Source: an uncultured Eubacteriales bacterium
GTDB taxonomy: Bacteria; Bacillota; Clostridia; Oscillospirales; Oscillospiraceae
Assembly (NCBI GenBank): GCA_934567745.1
Contig: CAKTJM010000030.1
Coordinates: 1-15,384 of the forward strand
Reading direction: 5' to 3'
Length of the DNA: 15,384 bases
This document shows, in pieces, positions 7,189 through 15,384 of this stretch. Each line of letters begins with the position of its first letter. Position 1 is the first letter of the stretch. The notes below the pieces were generated by a model, which saw only the letters and a list, made by a program, of their open reading frames with translations, was not told the DNA's origin and made no database searches. Both the position numbers and the translations under genes were made by a program.

Positions 7189-7404
7189 ATGGTCTATCCG
7201 AACATCCGCGCCCTGCGCGAGGACCGCGACCTGAAGCAGCGGGAGCTGGCTGCGCTGCTGCACGTCTCGCAGAACACCTACTCCCAATACGAGACCGGCA
7301 CGATCGCCCTCACGGCGGAGCATCTGGTCCTCCTGGCCGACTTCTACGGGGTCAGCGTGGACTACCTCCTCGGCCGCAGCGACGATCCCCGCCCGCGCCG
7401 ATGA
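7189..7404 (+). CDS. Cro/C1-type (Xre family) helix-turn-helix repressor
   Basis: A 71-aa protein that is almost entirely one HTH_3 domain (residues 5-64): IRALREDRDLKQRELAALL, then the recognition helix region VSQNTYSQYETG, and the closing DFYGVSVDYLLGRSD typical of small clostridial Xre regulators. It has no extra sensor or protease-sensitive domain, so it should act as a simple DNA-binding dimer. The ATG at 7189 follows GAGGTG by 5 nt; an in-frame ATG at 7087 lies across the divergent promoter and is not credible. The gene is divergent from the 57-aa protein across 100 bp containing two matched dyads, the classic layout of an autoregulated repressor and its target. It lies 151 bp upstream of hisZ in the same direction, but his has its own promoter. 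Its physiological role is unknown; phage-derived or toxin-antitoxin-like roles are possible but unproven. Confidence 0.92.
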   Translation: MVYPNIRALREDRDLKQRELAALLHVSQNTYSQYETGTIALTAEHLVLLADFYGVSVDYLLGRSDDPRPRR

Positions 7405-7489
7405 GCCGTCCCGTCGGATCGCACGATCGCGCCGCCCGCGCCGCGGCCAGATCCTCTCCCGCCGCGCGAAAAAAAACGGGCGCGCCCCC

Positions 7490-7518
7490 TTTACTTTATC
7501 ACGGTAGAGTGATAAAAT
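7490..7518 (+). promoter_or_regulatory. his operon promoter
   Basis: TTTACT (7490-7495) and TAAAAT (7513-7518) are separated by exactly 17 nt in an AT-rich patch after very GC-rich sequence. The start would be about 7525, leaving only some 30 nt of leader before hisZ. That is too short for a T-box, a leader peptide or an attenuator. Confidence 0.8.
7495..7516. promoter_or_regulatory. 22-bp inverted repeat inside the his promoter (candidate operator)
   Basis: TTTATCAC (7495-7502) and GTGATAAA (7509-7516) are perfect 8-bp arms around a 6-bp centre. The dyad fills the space between -35 and -10, where a bound protein would exclude RNA polymerase. TrpR-family HisR/YerC proteins are the proposed his regulators in Firmicutes; whether this is such a site is inference. 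Confidence 0.6.
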
Positions 7519-7555
7519 ACGAAACACAAAGATCCAGAGCGAAAGGGGCATGACC

Positions 7556-8671
7556 ATGGAGTTCGATCAGAGCATCCTCCGACAGGGGGAGCGGACGATC
7601 TACCGTCTGCGCGGACTGTATGAGCGCTGCGGCTATAGCCGGTTCAAGATGAGCCGATTCGAGGAGTACGACCTGTACATCCGCAACAAGGATTTCCTGG
7701 TGAGCGACCGGATGATCACCTTCACCGACGCGCGCGGCGTCCTGATGGCGCTCAAGCCGGACGTGACGCTCTCCATCCTCAAGACCACACGGCCCGGCGA
7801 GCCGGGCCCGCGCAAGGTCTATTACAATGAGACCGTCTACCGTACGAACAAGAACGATGGCGCCTTCCAGGAGATCATGCAGACCGGCCTGGAGTGCATC
7901 GGCCGGCTCGACGCCTACCACTGCTACGAGGTCGTCTCCCTGGCCGTGCAGAGCCTGGCGGCGATCAGCCCGGACCACCTGCTCGACGTCTCCCACATGG
8001 GCCTCGTCTCGGGCTTCCTGGAGGCCGCCGGGGTCCTGCCGGAGGACTGGCCCACCGTGCTGGACGCCGTGCGGGAGAAGAACGCCGGGGCCATCCGCGC
8101 CTTCTGCGCGGCGCACGGCATGAGCCGGACCGTCGGCGACCTGCTGGAGAAGCTCGTCACCACCTACGGCCCGATGGCCGAGGTCCTCGACGAGCTGGCG
8201 CCCCTGTGCGTCGGCGGCAAGCGCACCCGCGAGGCGTGGGAGGAGCTCAGCTCCCTCTCCCGGCTGCTCACGGCCAACGGCCTGGGCGAGCGGGTCTATC
8301 TCGACTTCTCCGTCGCGGGCGACATGGACTATTACAGCGGCCTGGTCTTCCGCGGCTTCGTGAAGGGGCTGGCCTCCGGGGTCCTCTCCGGCGGGCAGTA
8401 CGACAAGATGGCCGAGAAGATGGGCAAGCGCTGCGGCGCGATCGGCTTCGCGATCTACCTCGACGAGCTGGAGCGTCTCGCGGCCCGCGCCCCCGCGCTG
8501 GACGCGGACGTCCTGGTGCGGTACGATGAGGGCACGGACCTGGCGGCGCTCACCGCGGTCGTCGCGGCGCAGACCGCCACGGGGCGGCGCGTCCTCGCCC
8601 GCAGCGGCGCGGCGGGCGACGGGCTGTCCGTGCGCGAGATCATCGACCTGAGAGGAGGGGCCGGAGCATGA
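7556..8671 (+). CDS. hisZ: ATP phosphoribosyltransferase regulatory subunit
   Basis: This 371-aa protein resembles the catalytic core of histidyl-tRNA synthetase without its anticodon-binding domain. HisZ has no synthetase activity; it forms a hetero-octamer with short HisG and confers activity and histidine feedback. Visible marks are FEEYDLYIRN near residue 35, ALKPDVTLSIL (65-75), VYYNETVYRTNKN (88-100) followed by EIMQTGLECIG, and the late GGQYDKMAEKMGKRCGAIGFAI. Length is normal for HisZ. I start at the ATG at 7556: AAAGGGG is 7 nt upstream, whereas the in-frame ATG at 7550 is only 1 nt from it. It is the first gene of the operon and overlaps hisG by 4 bp (ATGA). The short HisG next door makes HisZ rather than HisS the right call. 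Confidence 0.95.
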   Translation: MEFDQSILRQGERTIYRLRGLYERCGYSRFKMSRFEEYDLYIRNKDFLVSDRMITFTDARGVLMALKPDVTLSILKTTRPGEPGPRKVYYNETVYRTNKNDGAFQEIMQTGLECIGRLDAYHCYEVVSLAVQSLAAISPDHLLDVSHMGLVSGFLEAAGVLPEDWPTVLDAVREKNAGAIRAFCAAHGMSRTVGDLLEKLVTTYGPMAEVLDELAPLCVGGKRTREAWEELSSLSRLLTANGLGERVYLDFSVAGDMDYYSGLVFRGFVKGLASGVLSGGQYDKMAEKMGKRCGAIGFAIYLDELERLAARAPALDADVLVRYDEGTDLAALTAVVAAQTATGRRVLARSGAAGDGLSVREIIDLRGGAGA

Positions 8672-9314
8672 AGGAGCTGTTGAACATCGCCCTGCCGAAG
8701 GGACGGCTCGGCGAGCGGGTCTACGCCATGTTCGCCGAGGCGGGCTATCCCTGCGAGGAGCTGCTGGACCCCAAGCGCAAGCTGATCTTCGAGAACGAGG
8801 AGGCCGGAGTGCGGTACTTCTGGGTCAAGCCCTCGGACGTGCCCGTCTACGTCGAGCGCGGCGCGGCGGACGTCGGGGTGGCCGGGAAGGACATCCTGCT
8901 CGAATACGGGCCGGACGTCTACGAGCTGCTCGACCTGAACGTCGGCCGCTGCCGGATGTGCGTGGCCGCGAAGAACGGCTTCCGCGACGACCCGGACACC
9001 ACCCTGCGCGTGGCGACCGAGTTCCCGAACATCGCGCGGCGCTACTACAGCGCCCGCAGCCGTGACATCGACATCATCCGCCTGCATGGGTCCATCGAGA
9101 TCGCGCCCATCCTGGGCATGACCGACGTCATCGTGGACATCGTGGAGACCGGGACCACCCTGCGTGAGAACGACCTGTCCCCCATCGAGACGGTCGTGCC
9201 CATCAGCGCGCGGCTCATCGCGAACAAGGTGAGCTTCAAATTCAAACACACGGCCATCCAGGGGCTGCTGGACAGTCTGCGTCCCCTGTGCGCCGCGAAG
9301 GAGGCAGGAGAGCC

Positions 9315-9318
<4 letters not shown>
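8668..9318 (+). CDS. hisG: ATP phosphoribosyltransferase, short-form catalytic subunit
   Basis: HisG joins ATP to PRPP, the first committed step of histidine synthesis. At 216 aa it is the short (HisG-S) form that lacks the C-terminal regulatory domain and depends on HisZ, which is encoded immediately upstream. Marks are ALPKGRLGE (8-16), RGAADVGVAGKDILLEYG (64-81) and the PRPP-binding loop DIVETGTTLREN (157-168). The ATG at 8668 overlaps the hisZ stop (ATGA), with AGAGGAGG about 9 nt upstream. It in turn overlaps hisD by 4 bp, so both ends are translationally coupled and subunit stoichiometry with HisZ is probably kept this way. Confidence 0.97.
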
Positions 9319-10606
<1,288 letters not shown>

Positions 10607-10610
<4 letters not shown>

Positions 10611-11674
10611 GCCGTTTCCTGCACCCCAAGTTCGCCTCGCTCGAGGCCTATACCCCCGGTGAGCAGCCGCGGGACAAGCGCTACATCAAGCTCAACACGA
10701 ACGAGTCGCCCTATCCGCCCGCGCCCGCCGTCCTGGCGGCGCTGGAGGAGCAGGACCTGGCCGACCTGCGGCTCTACCCCGATCCGGAGGGCAAGGCCCT
10801 GCGCGAGGCGCTGGCGGCGCAGTATGGCGTGCAGCCGGAGAACGTCTTCCTCTCCAACGGCTCGGACGACATCCTGAGCTTCGCCTTCCTGGCCTTCGGG
10901 GCCGACGGGGCGGTGTTCCCTGGGCTGACCTACAGCTTCTACCCCGTCCTGGCCGCCCTGCACGGCGTGCAGTACGACACCGTCCCCCTGCGCGGGGACT
11001 GGAGCGTCGATCCCGACGGGCTGAGCCGGTCGGGCCGGCTGACCGTCCTGGCCAACCCCAACGCGCCGACCGGCCTGGCCCTGAGCCGGGACGAGATCGA
11101 GCGCATCGTCGCCTCGGAGCCGGACCACGTGGTCCTGGTGGACGAGGCCTATGTGGACTTCGGCGCGGAGTCGGCCGTGCCGCTGCTGGAGAAATACGAG
11201 AACCTGCTGGTCGTCATGACCTTCTCCAAGTCCCGGTCCATGGCCGGGGCGCGGCTGGGCTTCGCCCTGGGCAGCCGGGGGCTGATCGAGGACCTGGACC
11301 GACTCGCGTGGTCCACGAACCCCTACAGCGTGGACCGGCTGACGCTCAAGCTCGGCGCGGTGGCGGTGGCGTCCGCCGATTACTACGAGGCGCGCGCCGC
11401 GCAGATCGCCGCGACCCGCGAGGAGACGGCGCAGCGGCTGCGGCTGCTGGGCTTCACGGCCCCGGCGTCGAAGGCCAACTTCCTCTTCGTCGCCCATCCG
11501 GGCCTGGACGGGGAACGGCTCTACCGCGAGCTGAAGGACCGGGGCGTCCTGATCCGGCACTTCTCGGATCCGCGCTTCGCGCTCTATAACCGCGTGACCA
11601 TCGGCACGCCGGAGGAGATGGACGTCTTCCTGCGGCAGGTCGAGGAGATCCTGAGGGAGGAGGGCCTGCTATGA
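10607..11674 (+). CDS. hisC: Histidinol-phosphate aminotransferase
   Basis: A 355-aa PLP-dependent class I/II aminotransferase that converts imidazole-acetol phosphate to histidinol phosphate using glutamate. Visible are KLNTNESPYPP (28-38), SNGSDDIL (83-90), ANPNAPTG (149-156), VLVDEAYVDFG (176-186) with the PLP-contacting Asp179 and Tyr182, and the Schiff-base Lys208 in TFSKSRSMAGARLGF with Arg216. The NPNAPTG form and the short length agree with Firmicutes HisC. The ATG at 10607 overlaps the hisD stop (ATGA), with AAGGAGG 4 nt upstream. Aminotransferases of this fold overlap in specificity, but the position between hisD and hisB leaves little doubt. Confidence 0.95.
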
Positions 11675-12249
11675 GGACCGCAGACGTGCGCCGGACCACC
11701 GGCGAGACCGACATCGCCCTCACGCTCTGCCTGGACGGCTCGGGCGACTTCGACGGCAGGACCGGCGTGGGCTTTTTGGACCACATGCTGGCCGCCTTCG
11801 CGCGGCACGGCCGCTTCGACCTGACCGTGCGCTGCACCGGCGACACCTGGGTGGACGACCACCACAGCGTGGAGGACATCGGCCTGTGCCTGGGCCAGGC
11901 CTTCGCCGAGGCCCTGGGCGACAAGCGGGGGATCGAGCGCTTTGGCAGCACCGCGCTGCCGATGGACGAGACGCTCGTCCTGTCGGCGGTGGACTTCTCC
12001 GGCCGCTGCTGGCTCGGCTGGGACGTGCCGATGCCGACGGAGAAGGTCGGCAGCTTCGACACGGAGCTGGTGAAGGAGTTCTGGCTGGCGTTCGCCCGGA
12101 CGGCGGCGTGCACCCTGCACGTGCGCCTGCTCGCGGGCGAGAACGCCCATCACATCATCGAGGGGACCTTCAAGTCCGTCGCCCGCACCCTGCGCGCGGC
12201 GGTGGCCGTCACCGGGACGGGGATCCCCTCCACGAAAGGGGTGCTGTGA
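11671..12249 (+). CDS. hisB: Imidazoleglycerol-phosphate dehydratase (monofunctional)
   Basis: A 192-aa manganese enzyme that dehydrates imidazole glycerol phosphate to imidazole-acetol phosphate. Metal-binding clusters are intact: His38 and His46 in GFLDHMLAAFARHG, His64-His65 and Glu68 in VDDHHSVEDIG, and His160-His161 and Glu164 in ENAHHIIEG. It is only the dehydratase domain; the N-terminal histidinol-phosphatase domain of the fused E. coli protein is absent, so that activity must come from another gene. The ATG at 11671 overlaps the hisC stop (ATGA) with AGGAGGG 6 nt upstream. hisH follows after one base. Confidence 0.97.
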   Translation: MRTADVRRTTGETDIALTLCLDGSGDFDGRTGVGFLDHMLAAFARHGRFDLTVRCTGDTWVDDHHSVEDIGLCLGQAFAEALGDKRGIERFGSTALPMDETLVLSAVDFSGRCWLGWDVPMPTEKVGSFDTELVKEFWLAFARTAACTLHVRLLAGENAHHIIEGTFKSVARTLRAAVAVTGTGIPSTKGVL

Positions 12250-12250
12250 C

Positions 12251-12877
12251 ATGATCGCAGTGATCGACTACGGCGTGGGGAACCTCTTCTCCCTCTGCCG
12301 GTCGCTGGAGGCCATCGGGCAGGAGGCCGTCGTCACCGGCGACCCGGCCGTCCTCGCGCAGGCCGACAAGCTCATCCTGCCGGGCGTCGGCGCCTTCGCC
12401 GACGCGGCGGAGAAGCTCCGCGCGAGCGGGCTGGACGCCGTCGTCTGCGCCCAGGCCGCCGCGGGCAAGCCCCTCATGGGCATCTGCCTGGGGATGCAGC
12501 TGCTCTTCGACGAGAGCGAGGAGTACGGCGTGCACCGCGGGCTGGGGCTGATCCCCGGCCGCGTCGTCGCCATGGAGGGGCGGCTCCCGACGGAGCTGAA
12601 GATCCCGCACATCGGCTGGAACGCCCTGCGCTTCCCCGACGGGCCGCGGCACCCGCTGCTCGCGTCGGTGGAGGAGGGCGACTGCGTGTATTTCGTCCAC
12701 TCGTTCTACGCGGCGGACTGCGATCCGGCGGTCATCGCGACGGCGGAGTATGGCCGCGAGCTGACCGCCGCCGTGGCGCGCGGGAACGTGATGGGCTGCC
12801 AGTTCCACCCGGAGAAGAGCGGGCCGGTCGGCCTGGGCATCCTGCGTGCCTTCTGCGAAGGGACGTGGTCGGTATGA
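12251..12877 (+). CDS. hisH: Imidazole glycerol phosphate synthase, glutaminase subunit
   Basis: A 208-aa class I glutamine amidotransferase that releases ammonia for HisF in the same complex. The catalytic triad is readable: Cys79 in MGICLGMQLLF, His186 and Glu188 in GCQFHPEKSG. The N-terminal VIDYGVGNLFS and LPGVGAF are typical of HisH. The ATG at 12251 lies one base after the hisB stop, with AAAGGGG about 9 nt upstream inside hisB. It overlaps hisA by 4 bp. The partner HisF is encoded two genes on, at 13596. Confidence 0.97.
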   Translation: MIAVIDYGVGNLFSLCRSLEAIGQEAVVTGDPAVLAQADKLILPGVGAFADAAEKLRASGLDAVVCAQAAAGKPLMGICLGMQLLFDESEEYGVHRGLGLIPGRVVAMEGRLPTELKIPHIGWNALRFPDGPRHPLLASVEEGDCVYFVHSFYAADCDPAVIATAEYGRELTAAVARGNVMGCQFHPEKSGPVGLGILRAFCEGTWSV

Positions 12878-13599
12878 AGATCTTCCCGGCCATCGACCTC
12901 TTCGGGGGCCAGGCGGTGCGCCTGTTCCAGGGGGATTATGAGAAGATGACGGTCTACGATCCGCAGCCGCTGGACACGGTGCGGCGGTTCGAGGCCGCGG
13001 GCGCGTCCTGTCTCCACGTGGTGGATCTGGAGGGCGCGAAGACCGGGCAGACGACCAACCTGCCCACGATCGAGCAGATCGCGCGCAGCACCTCGCTGTT
13101 TTTGGAGGTCGGCGGCGGGATCCGCGACATGGCGACGGTCCGGCGCTATCTCGACGCCGGGGCCGGGCGCGTCATCCTGGGCACGGCGGCGGTCACGGAC
13201 CCGGAGTTCCTGGCCGAGGCCGTGCAGACCTACGGCGAGCGGATCGCCGTGGGCGCGGACCTGAAGGACGGCAAGGTCGCCATCCGCGGCTGGCTGGAGA
13301 CGAGCGGCGAGGGCTGGGAGGCCTTCTTCCGCCGCATCGAGGACCTGGGCGTGCGGACGGTCATCTGCACGGACATCGCGCGCGACGGCGCGATGCGCGG
13401 GGCGAACCGCGCCCTGTATCGGACGCTGGCGGCGCAGTTCCGCATGGATCTGATCGCCTCGGGCGGCGTGTCGTCCCTGGAGGACGTCGCGGCCCTGCGC
13501 GAGGCCGGCTGCGCCGGGGCGATCGTCGGCAAGGCGTGGTACACCGGGGCGATCGACCTCGCGGCGGCCATCGCCCTGGCGGAAGGAGGAACGGTATGA
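12874..13599 (+). CDS. hisA: ProFAR isomerase (phosphoribosylformimino-5-aminoimidazole carboxamide ribotide isomerase)
   Basis: A 241-aa TIM-barrel enzyme catalysing the Amadori rearrangement of ProFAR to PRFAR, the substrate of HisHF. Catalytic Asp8 (FPAIDLFGGQAVRLFQG) and Asp129 (VGADLKDGK) are present, with phosphate-binding loops EVGGGIRD, IASGGVSS and AIVGKA. The half-barrel repeat shared with HisF is evident. I use the ATG at 12874, which overlaps the hisH stop (ATGA) with AAGGGA about 10 nt upstream; a GTG three codons earlier (12865) is in frame but would add residues not usual at the HisA N-terminus. Confidence 0.96.
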   Translation: MKIFPAIDLFGGQAVRLFQGDYEKMTVYDPQPLDTVRRFEAAGASCLHVVDLEGAKTGQTTNLPTIEQIARSTSLFLEVGGGIRDMATVRRYLDAGAGRVILGTAAVTDPEFLAEAVQTYGERIAVGADLKDGKVAIRGWLETSGEGWEAFFRRIEDLGVRTVICTDIARDGAMRGANRALYRTLAAQFRMDLIASGGVSSLEDVAALREAGCAGAIVGKAWYTGAIDLAAAIALAEGGTV

Positions 13600-14351
13600 T
13601 CACGAAACGCATCATCCCCTGCCTGGACGTGCGCGACGGCCGCGTGGTGAAGGGGGTCAACTTCCAGGGCCTGGCGGACGTGGATTCGCCGGTGACGCTG
13701 GCCGAATACTATACGAACGCCGGGGCGGACGAGCTGGTGTTCTATGACATCACGGCGTCGGCCGAGGGCCGGGCGCTGTTCACGGACATCCTGCGGCAGA
13801 CGGCCGCGAAGGTGTTCATCCCCCTGACCGTGGGCGGCGGGATCGACAGTCTGGAGGACTTCGACCGCGTGCTCAAGTGCGGCGCGGACAAGGTGAGCGT
13901 CAACTCCGGCGCGATCCGCGACCCGGACCTGATCCGCCGCGCGGCGCAGCGGTACGGCGACCAGTGCGTCGTGCTGTCGGCGGACGTCAAGCGCGTGGAC
14001 GGCAGCTTCCGCGTGTTCGCGCGGGGCGGCCGGGACGACACGGGGCTGGAGGCCATCGCGTGGATCCGGCGCTGTGTCTCGCTGGGCGCGGGCGAGGTCG
14101 TGGTGAACTCGATCGACACGGACGGCGTGAAGGGCGGCTTCGACCTGGAGCTGCTCGGCCGCGTCTGCGACGCGGTCCGCGTGCCGGTGATCGCCTCGGG
14201 CGGCGCGGGCCGGACGGAGGACTTCGTGGACCTGTTCCGCGCGGTGCCGACGATCGACGCGGCCCTGGCGGCGTCGGTGTTCCACTTCGGCGAGGTGGCC
14301 ATCCCGGATCTGAAGAGGACCCTGCGCGAGGCGGGGATCCTCGTGCGCTGA
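13596..14351 (+). CDS. hisF: Imidazole glycerol phosphate synthase, cyclase subunit
   Basis: A 251-aa TIM barrel that uses ammonia from HisH to turn PRFAR into imidazole glycerol phosphate plus AICAR. Catalytic Asp11 ([16 protein letters not shown]) and Asp130 (VVLSADVKR) are intact, with TVGGGID, the SVNSGAI block and IASGGAG phosphate loops. The N-terminal [10 protein letters not shown] distinguishes it clearly from HisA. The ATG at 13596 overlaps the hisA stop (ATGA) and follows AAGGAGG by 6 nt. The next gene begins 25 nt downstream, the only sizeable gap inside the operon. Confidence 0.97.
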   Translation: MITKRIIPCLDVRDGRVVKGVNFQGLADVDSPVTLAEYYTNAGADELVFYDITASAEGRALFTDILRQTAAKVFIPLTVGGGIDSLEDFDRVLKCGADKVSVNSGAIRDPDLIRRAAQRYGDQCVVLSADVKRVDGSFRVFARGGRDDTGLEAIAWIRRCVSLGAGEVVVNSIDTDGVKGGFDLELLGRVCDAVRVPVIASGGAGRTEDFVDLFRAVPTIDAALAASVFHFGEVAIPDLKRTLREAGILVR

Positions 14352-14376
14352 CGAAAGCAGTAAGGAGGAGAACGAT

Positions 14377-15024
14377 ATGATCGACATCGAGAGCGTGCGC
14401 TTCGACGAGCGCGGACTCGTCCCGGCCATCGTGGTGGACGGGCGCAGCGGCCAGGTGCTCACGCTGGCCTATATGAACCGGGAGAGCCTGGAGATCTCCA
14501 TCCGCGAGGGGCGGACCTGCTTCTGGAGCCGCTCGCGGCAGGAGCTGTGGCGCAAGGGGGAGACCTCCGGCGCGGTGCAGCACATCATCGACATCACGGC
14601 CGACTGCGACCACGACGCGCTGGTGGTCCGGGTGAACAAGGACGGTCCGGCCTGCCACACGGGCGCGGAGAGCTGCTTCCATAACTTGCTGTGGGAGAGC
14701 GAGGACGAGCACGCCTTCTCCCTGGACGGGCTGATGGAGCTGCTGGCCGGGCGCAAGAGCGCGCCGAAGGAGGGATCCTACACCTCGTACCTCTTCGACA
14801 AGGGCCTGGACAAGATCCTCAAGAAGGTCGGCGAGGAGAGCACGGAGGTCATCATCGCCGGGAAGGCGGAGGACAAGCCGGAGACGATCTATGAGATCGC
14901 GGACCTGACCTATCACGTGCTGGTGCTGATGCTCCAGCTGGGCATCTCCCTCGACGACGTCCGCCGCGAGCTGGCGTCCCGGCATGTGATCGACAAGAAG
15001 GTCAAGCAGGAGAAGATGACCTAA
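14377..15024 (+). CDS. hisI: Bifunctional phosphoribosyl-AMP cyclohydrolase / phosphoribosyl-ATP pyrophosphatase
   Basis: A 215-aa fusion (often called hisIE) that performs steps two and three of the pathway. The HisI domain (about 1-105) shows [17 protein letters not shown], the Mg/Zn region [10 protein letters not shown] with Asp76, Cys77, Asp78 and Asp80, and Cys93 and Cys100 in [12 protein letters not shown]. The HisE domain (about 115-210) is an all-alpha MazG-like NTP pyrophosphatase with [12 protein letters not shown] (152-163) and [12 protein letters not shown] (173-184), carrying the acidic Mg ligands. The ATG at 14377 has AAGGAGG 8 nt upstream. It is the last recognisable his gene; no phosphatase gene follows in the window. 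Confidence 0.96.
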   Translation: MIDIESVRFDERGLVPAIVVDGRSGQVLTLAYMNRESLEISIREGRTCFWSRSRQELWRKGETSGAVQHIIDITADCDHDALVVRVNKDGPACHTGAESCFHNLLWESEDEHAFSLDGLMELLAGRKSAPKEGSYTSYLFDKGLDKILKKVGEESTEVIIAGKAEDKPETIYEIADLTYHVLVLMLQLGISLDDVRRELASRHVIDKKVKQEKMT

Positions 15025-15051
15025 AGCGTTCAGACTGTCGAAAACCAAGGC

Positions 15052-15199
15052 ATCGCCCTCTCAGTCACGGCTTTGCCGTGCGAGCTCCCCCAGAGGGGGA
15101 GCTCGCTACGCGATGTCCTCCTGCTGCGTCGGCGCGAATCGCCCCGCAGGGAGCTCTCCCTTTGGGAGAGCTGTCCGCGCAGCGGACTGAGAGGGTGAT
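15052..15199. repeat. 148-bp MITE-like element with terminal inverted repeats and four hairpins
   Basis: The ends are 15-bp inverted repeats (15052-15066 and 15185-15199) of the form ATCRCCCTCTCAGTC with one mismatch. Inside are four perfect hairpins: CACGGC/GCCGTG (15066-15080), 10-bp arms at 15082-15091/15095-15104 with a 3-nt loop, 9-bp arms at 15152-15160/15164-15172, and GTCCGC/GCGGAC (15173-15187). No protein fits. I recall similar CCCTCTCAGTC-ended repeats between genes in Oscillospiraceae genomes, so it is probably a dispersed, non-autonomous element. No clear target duplication is visible. Confidence 0.7.
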
Positions 15200-15282
15200 C
15201 CACTCGCAGCAGTGCCCTCGACATCGTGTGCAGGGGCACGACGCCGAATCTCCAGATCCTGATGATCGTGAACGCAAAGAAA

Positions 15283-15310
15283 ACGCCCGTCTCGGGAACG
15301 AGACGGGCGT
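15283..15310 (-). terminator. Strong hairpin with minus-strand U tract
   Basis: A perfect 12-bp stem (15283-15294 with 15299-15310) closes a GGAA tetraloop. The T-rich tract (TTTTCTTT) follows it only on the minus strand, so by sequence it would end a leftward transcript. On the plus strand it could still contribute to ending the his message but lacks a U run. Confidence 0.5.
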
Positions 15311-15320
15311 CAGCGTGTCG

Positions 15321-15348
15321 AAAAAGTCCGGCTGGAGCTGGGCTTTTT
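15321..15348 (+). terminator. Likely bidirectional terminator, best candidate for ending the his transcript
   Basis: Bases 15321-15332 can pair with 15337-15348 (12 pairs including two G-T wobbles) around a 4-nt loop, with an A run at the 5' foot and TTTTTCT at the 3' foot. It lies about 300 nt after hisI. It is the only plus-strand hairpin with a U tract in the gap. Confidence 0.5.
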
Positions 15349-15367
15349 CTGATAGATATGGTAGAAT
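15339..15367 (+). promoter_or_regulatory. Possible promoter of a gene beyond the window
   Basis: TAGAAT (15362-15367) preceded by TG as an extended -10, with a poor -35 (TGGGCT, 15339-15344) 17 nt upstream, points out of the window on the plus strand. The -35 half is weak, so this is tentative. Confidence 0.4.
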
Positions 15368-15384
15368 GGACAAGGGTGATGAAA

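Larger units (their letters stand above)
15025..15384. other. Gene-free stretch after the his operon
   Basis: No credible coding frame is present: reading frames across it are built from hairpin arms and lack ribosome-binding sites. It holds the MITE-like repeat, two further hairpins (15283-15310 and 15321-15348), a short direct repeat TGTCGAAAA (15036-15044 and 15316-15324) and a possible promoter at the right edge. Bases 15200-15282 show no structure I can name. Confidence 0.7.

Noticed and set aside
7466..7489. GC arms around an A8 run after the xre gene, considered as a terminator
   Set aside because: The stem is only about 5 bp with a long A-rich loop and no U tract on the plus strand; on the minus strand a T8 run exists, but no minus-strand gene lies upstream of it.
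7121..7516. Idea that the Xre repressor also binds the his promoter, since both sets of dyads contain TATC...GATA
   Set aside because: The half-sites share only four bases, spacing differs by one, and flanking bases do not match; chance similarity in AT-rich promoters explains it.
15065..15373. 102-codon minus-strand frame across the repeat region
   Set aside because: It is made of hairpin arms and promoter sequence, has no ribosome-binding site and resembles no protein.

Overview
The window (about 15.4 kb, GC-rich) looks like chromosomal sequence from a high-GC Firmicute of the Clostridia, most likely a gut or rumen Oscillospiraceae/Ruminococcaceae-type bacterium. The indications are Firmicutes-style Shine-Dalgarno sites, a T-box leader, the short-form HisG plus HisZ pair, an archaeal/clostridial-type LeuC/LeuD pair, an SLH-domain exported protein typical of this group, and a hairpin-rich repeat of a kind I associate with these genomes. 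The assignment is inference; no rRNA is present.

Layout, left to right. (1) 1-437 (+): the C-terminal part of a CinA/PncC nicotinamide-nucleotide amidase, cut by the window edge. It converges on the leu operon across a strong hairpin terminator (451-480). (2) 509-5067 (-): leuA-leuC-leuD-leuB, read right to left, which converts 2-oxoisovalerate to 2-oxoisocaproate. Its 5' region (5106-5356) holds a near-consensus promoter, a 16-bp perfect dyad at the predicted transcription start, and a complete leucine T-box leader ending in an intrinsic terminator. (3) 5411-6823 (-): a secreted protein with three C-terminal SLH repeats and its own strong promoter. (4) 6915-7404: a small divergent module. 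It pairs a 57-aa acidic protein (-) with a 71-aa Cro/C1-type repressor (+), and the 100-bp gap between them carries a promoter and two tandem 17-bp dyads. (5) 7490-15024 (+): a nine-gene histidine operon, hisZ-G-D-C-B-H-A-F-IE, almost entirely coupled by 4-bp ATGA overlaps. Its sigma-A-type promoter contains an 8+8-bp inverted repeat between -35 and -10 and has no T-box. (6) 15025-15384: no gene. It holds a 148-bp MITE-like element with terminal inverted repeats and four internal hairpins, two terminator-like hairpins, and a possible promoter for a gene beyond the window.

How it works together: two amino-acid pathways sit back to back, transcribed away from each other, around an envelope protein and a small regulatory cassette. 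They use different control logic: leu appears to be read by tRNA-Leu charging (possibly plus a repressor), his by a DNA-binding protein. The his operon supplies every step from PRPP+ATP to histidine except histidinol-phosphate phosphatase, which must lie elsewhere. I found no clearly new multi-gene system. The parts most worth a second look are the two unexplained promoter dyads, the divergent repressor/small-protein switch and the hairpin-rich repeat.
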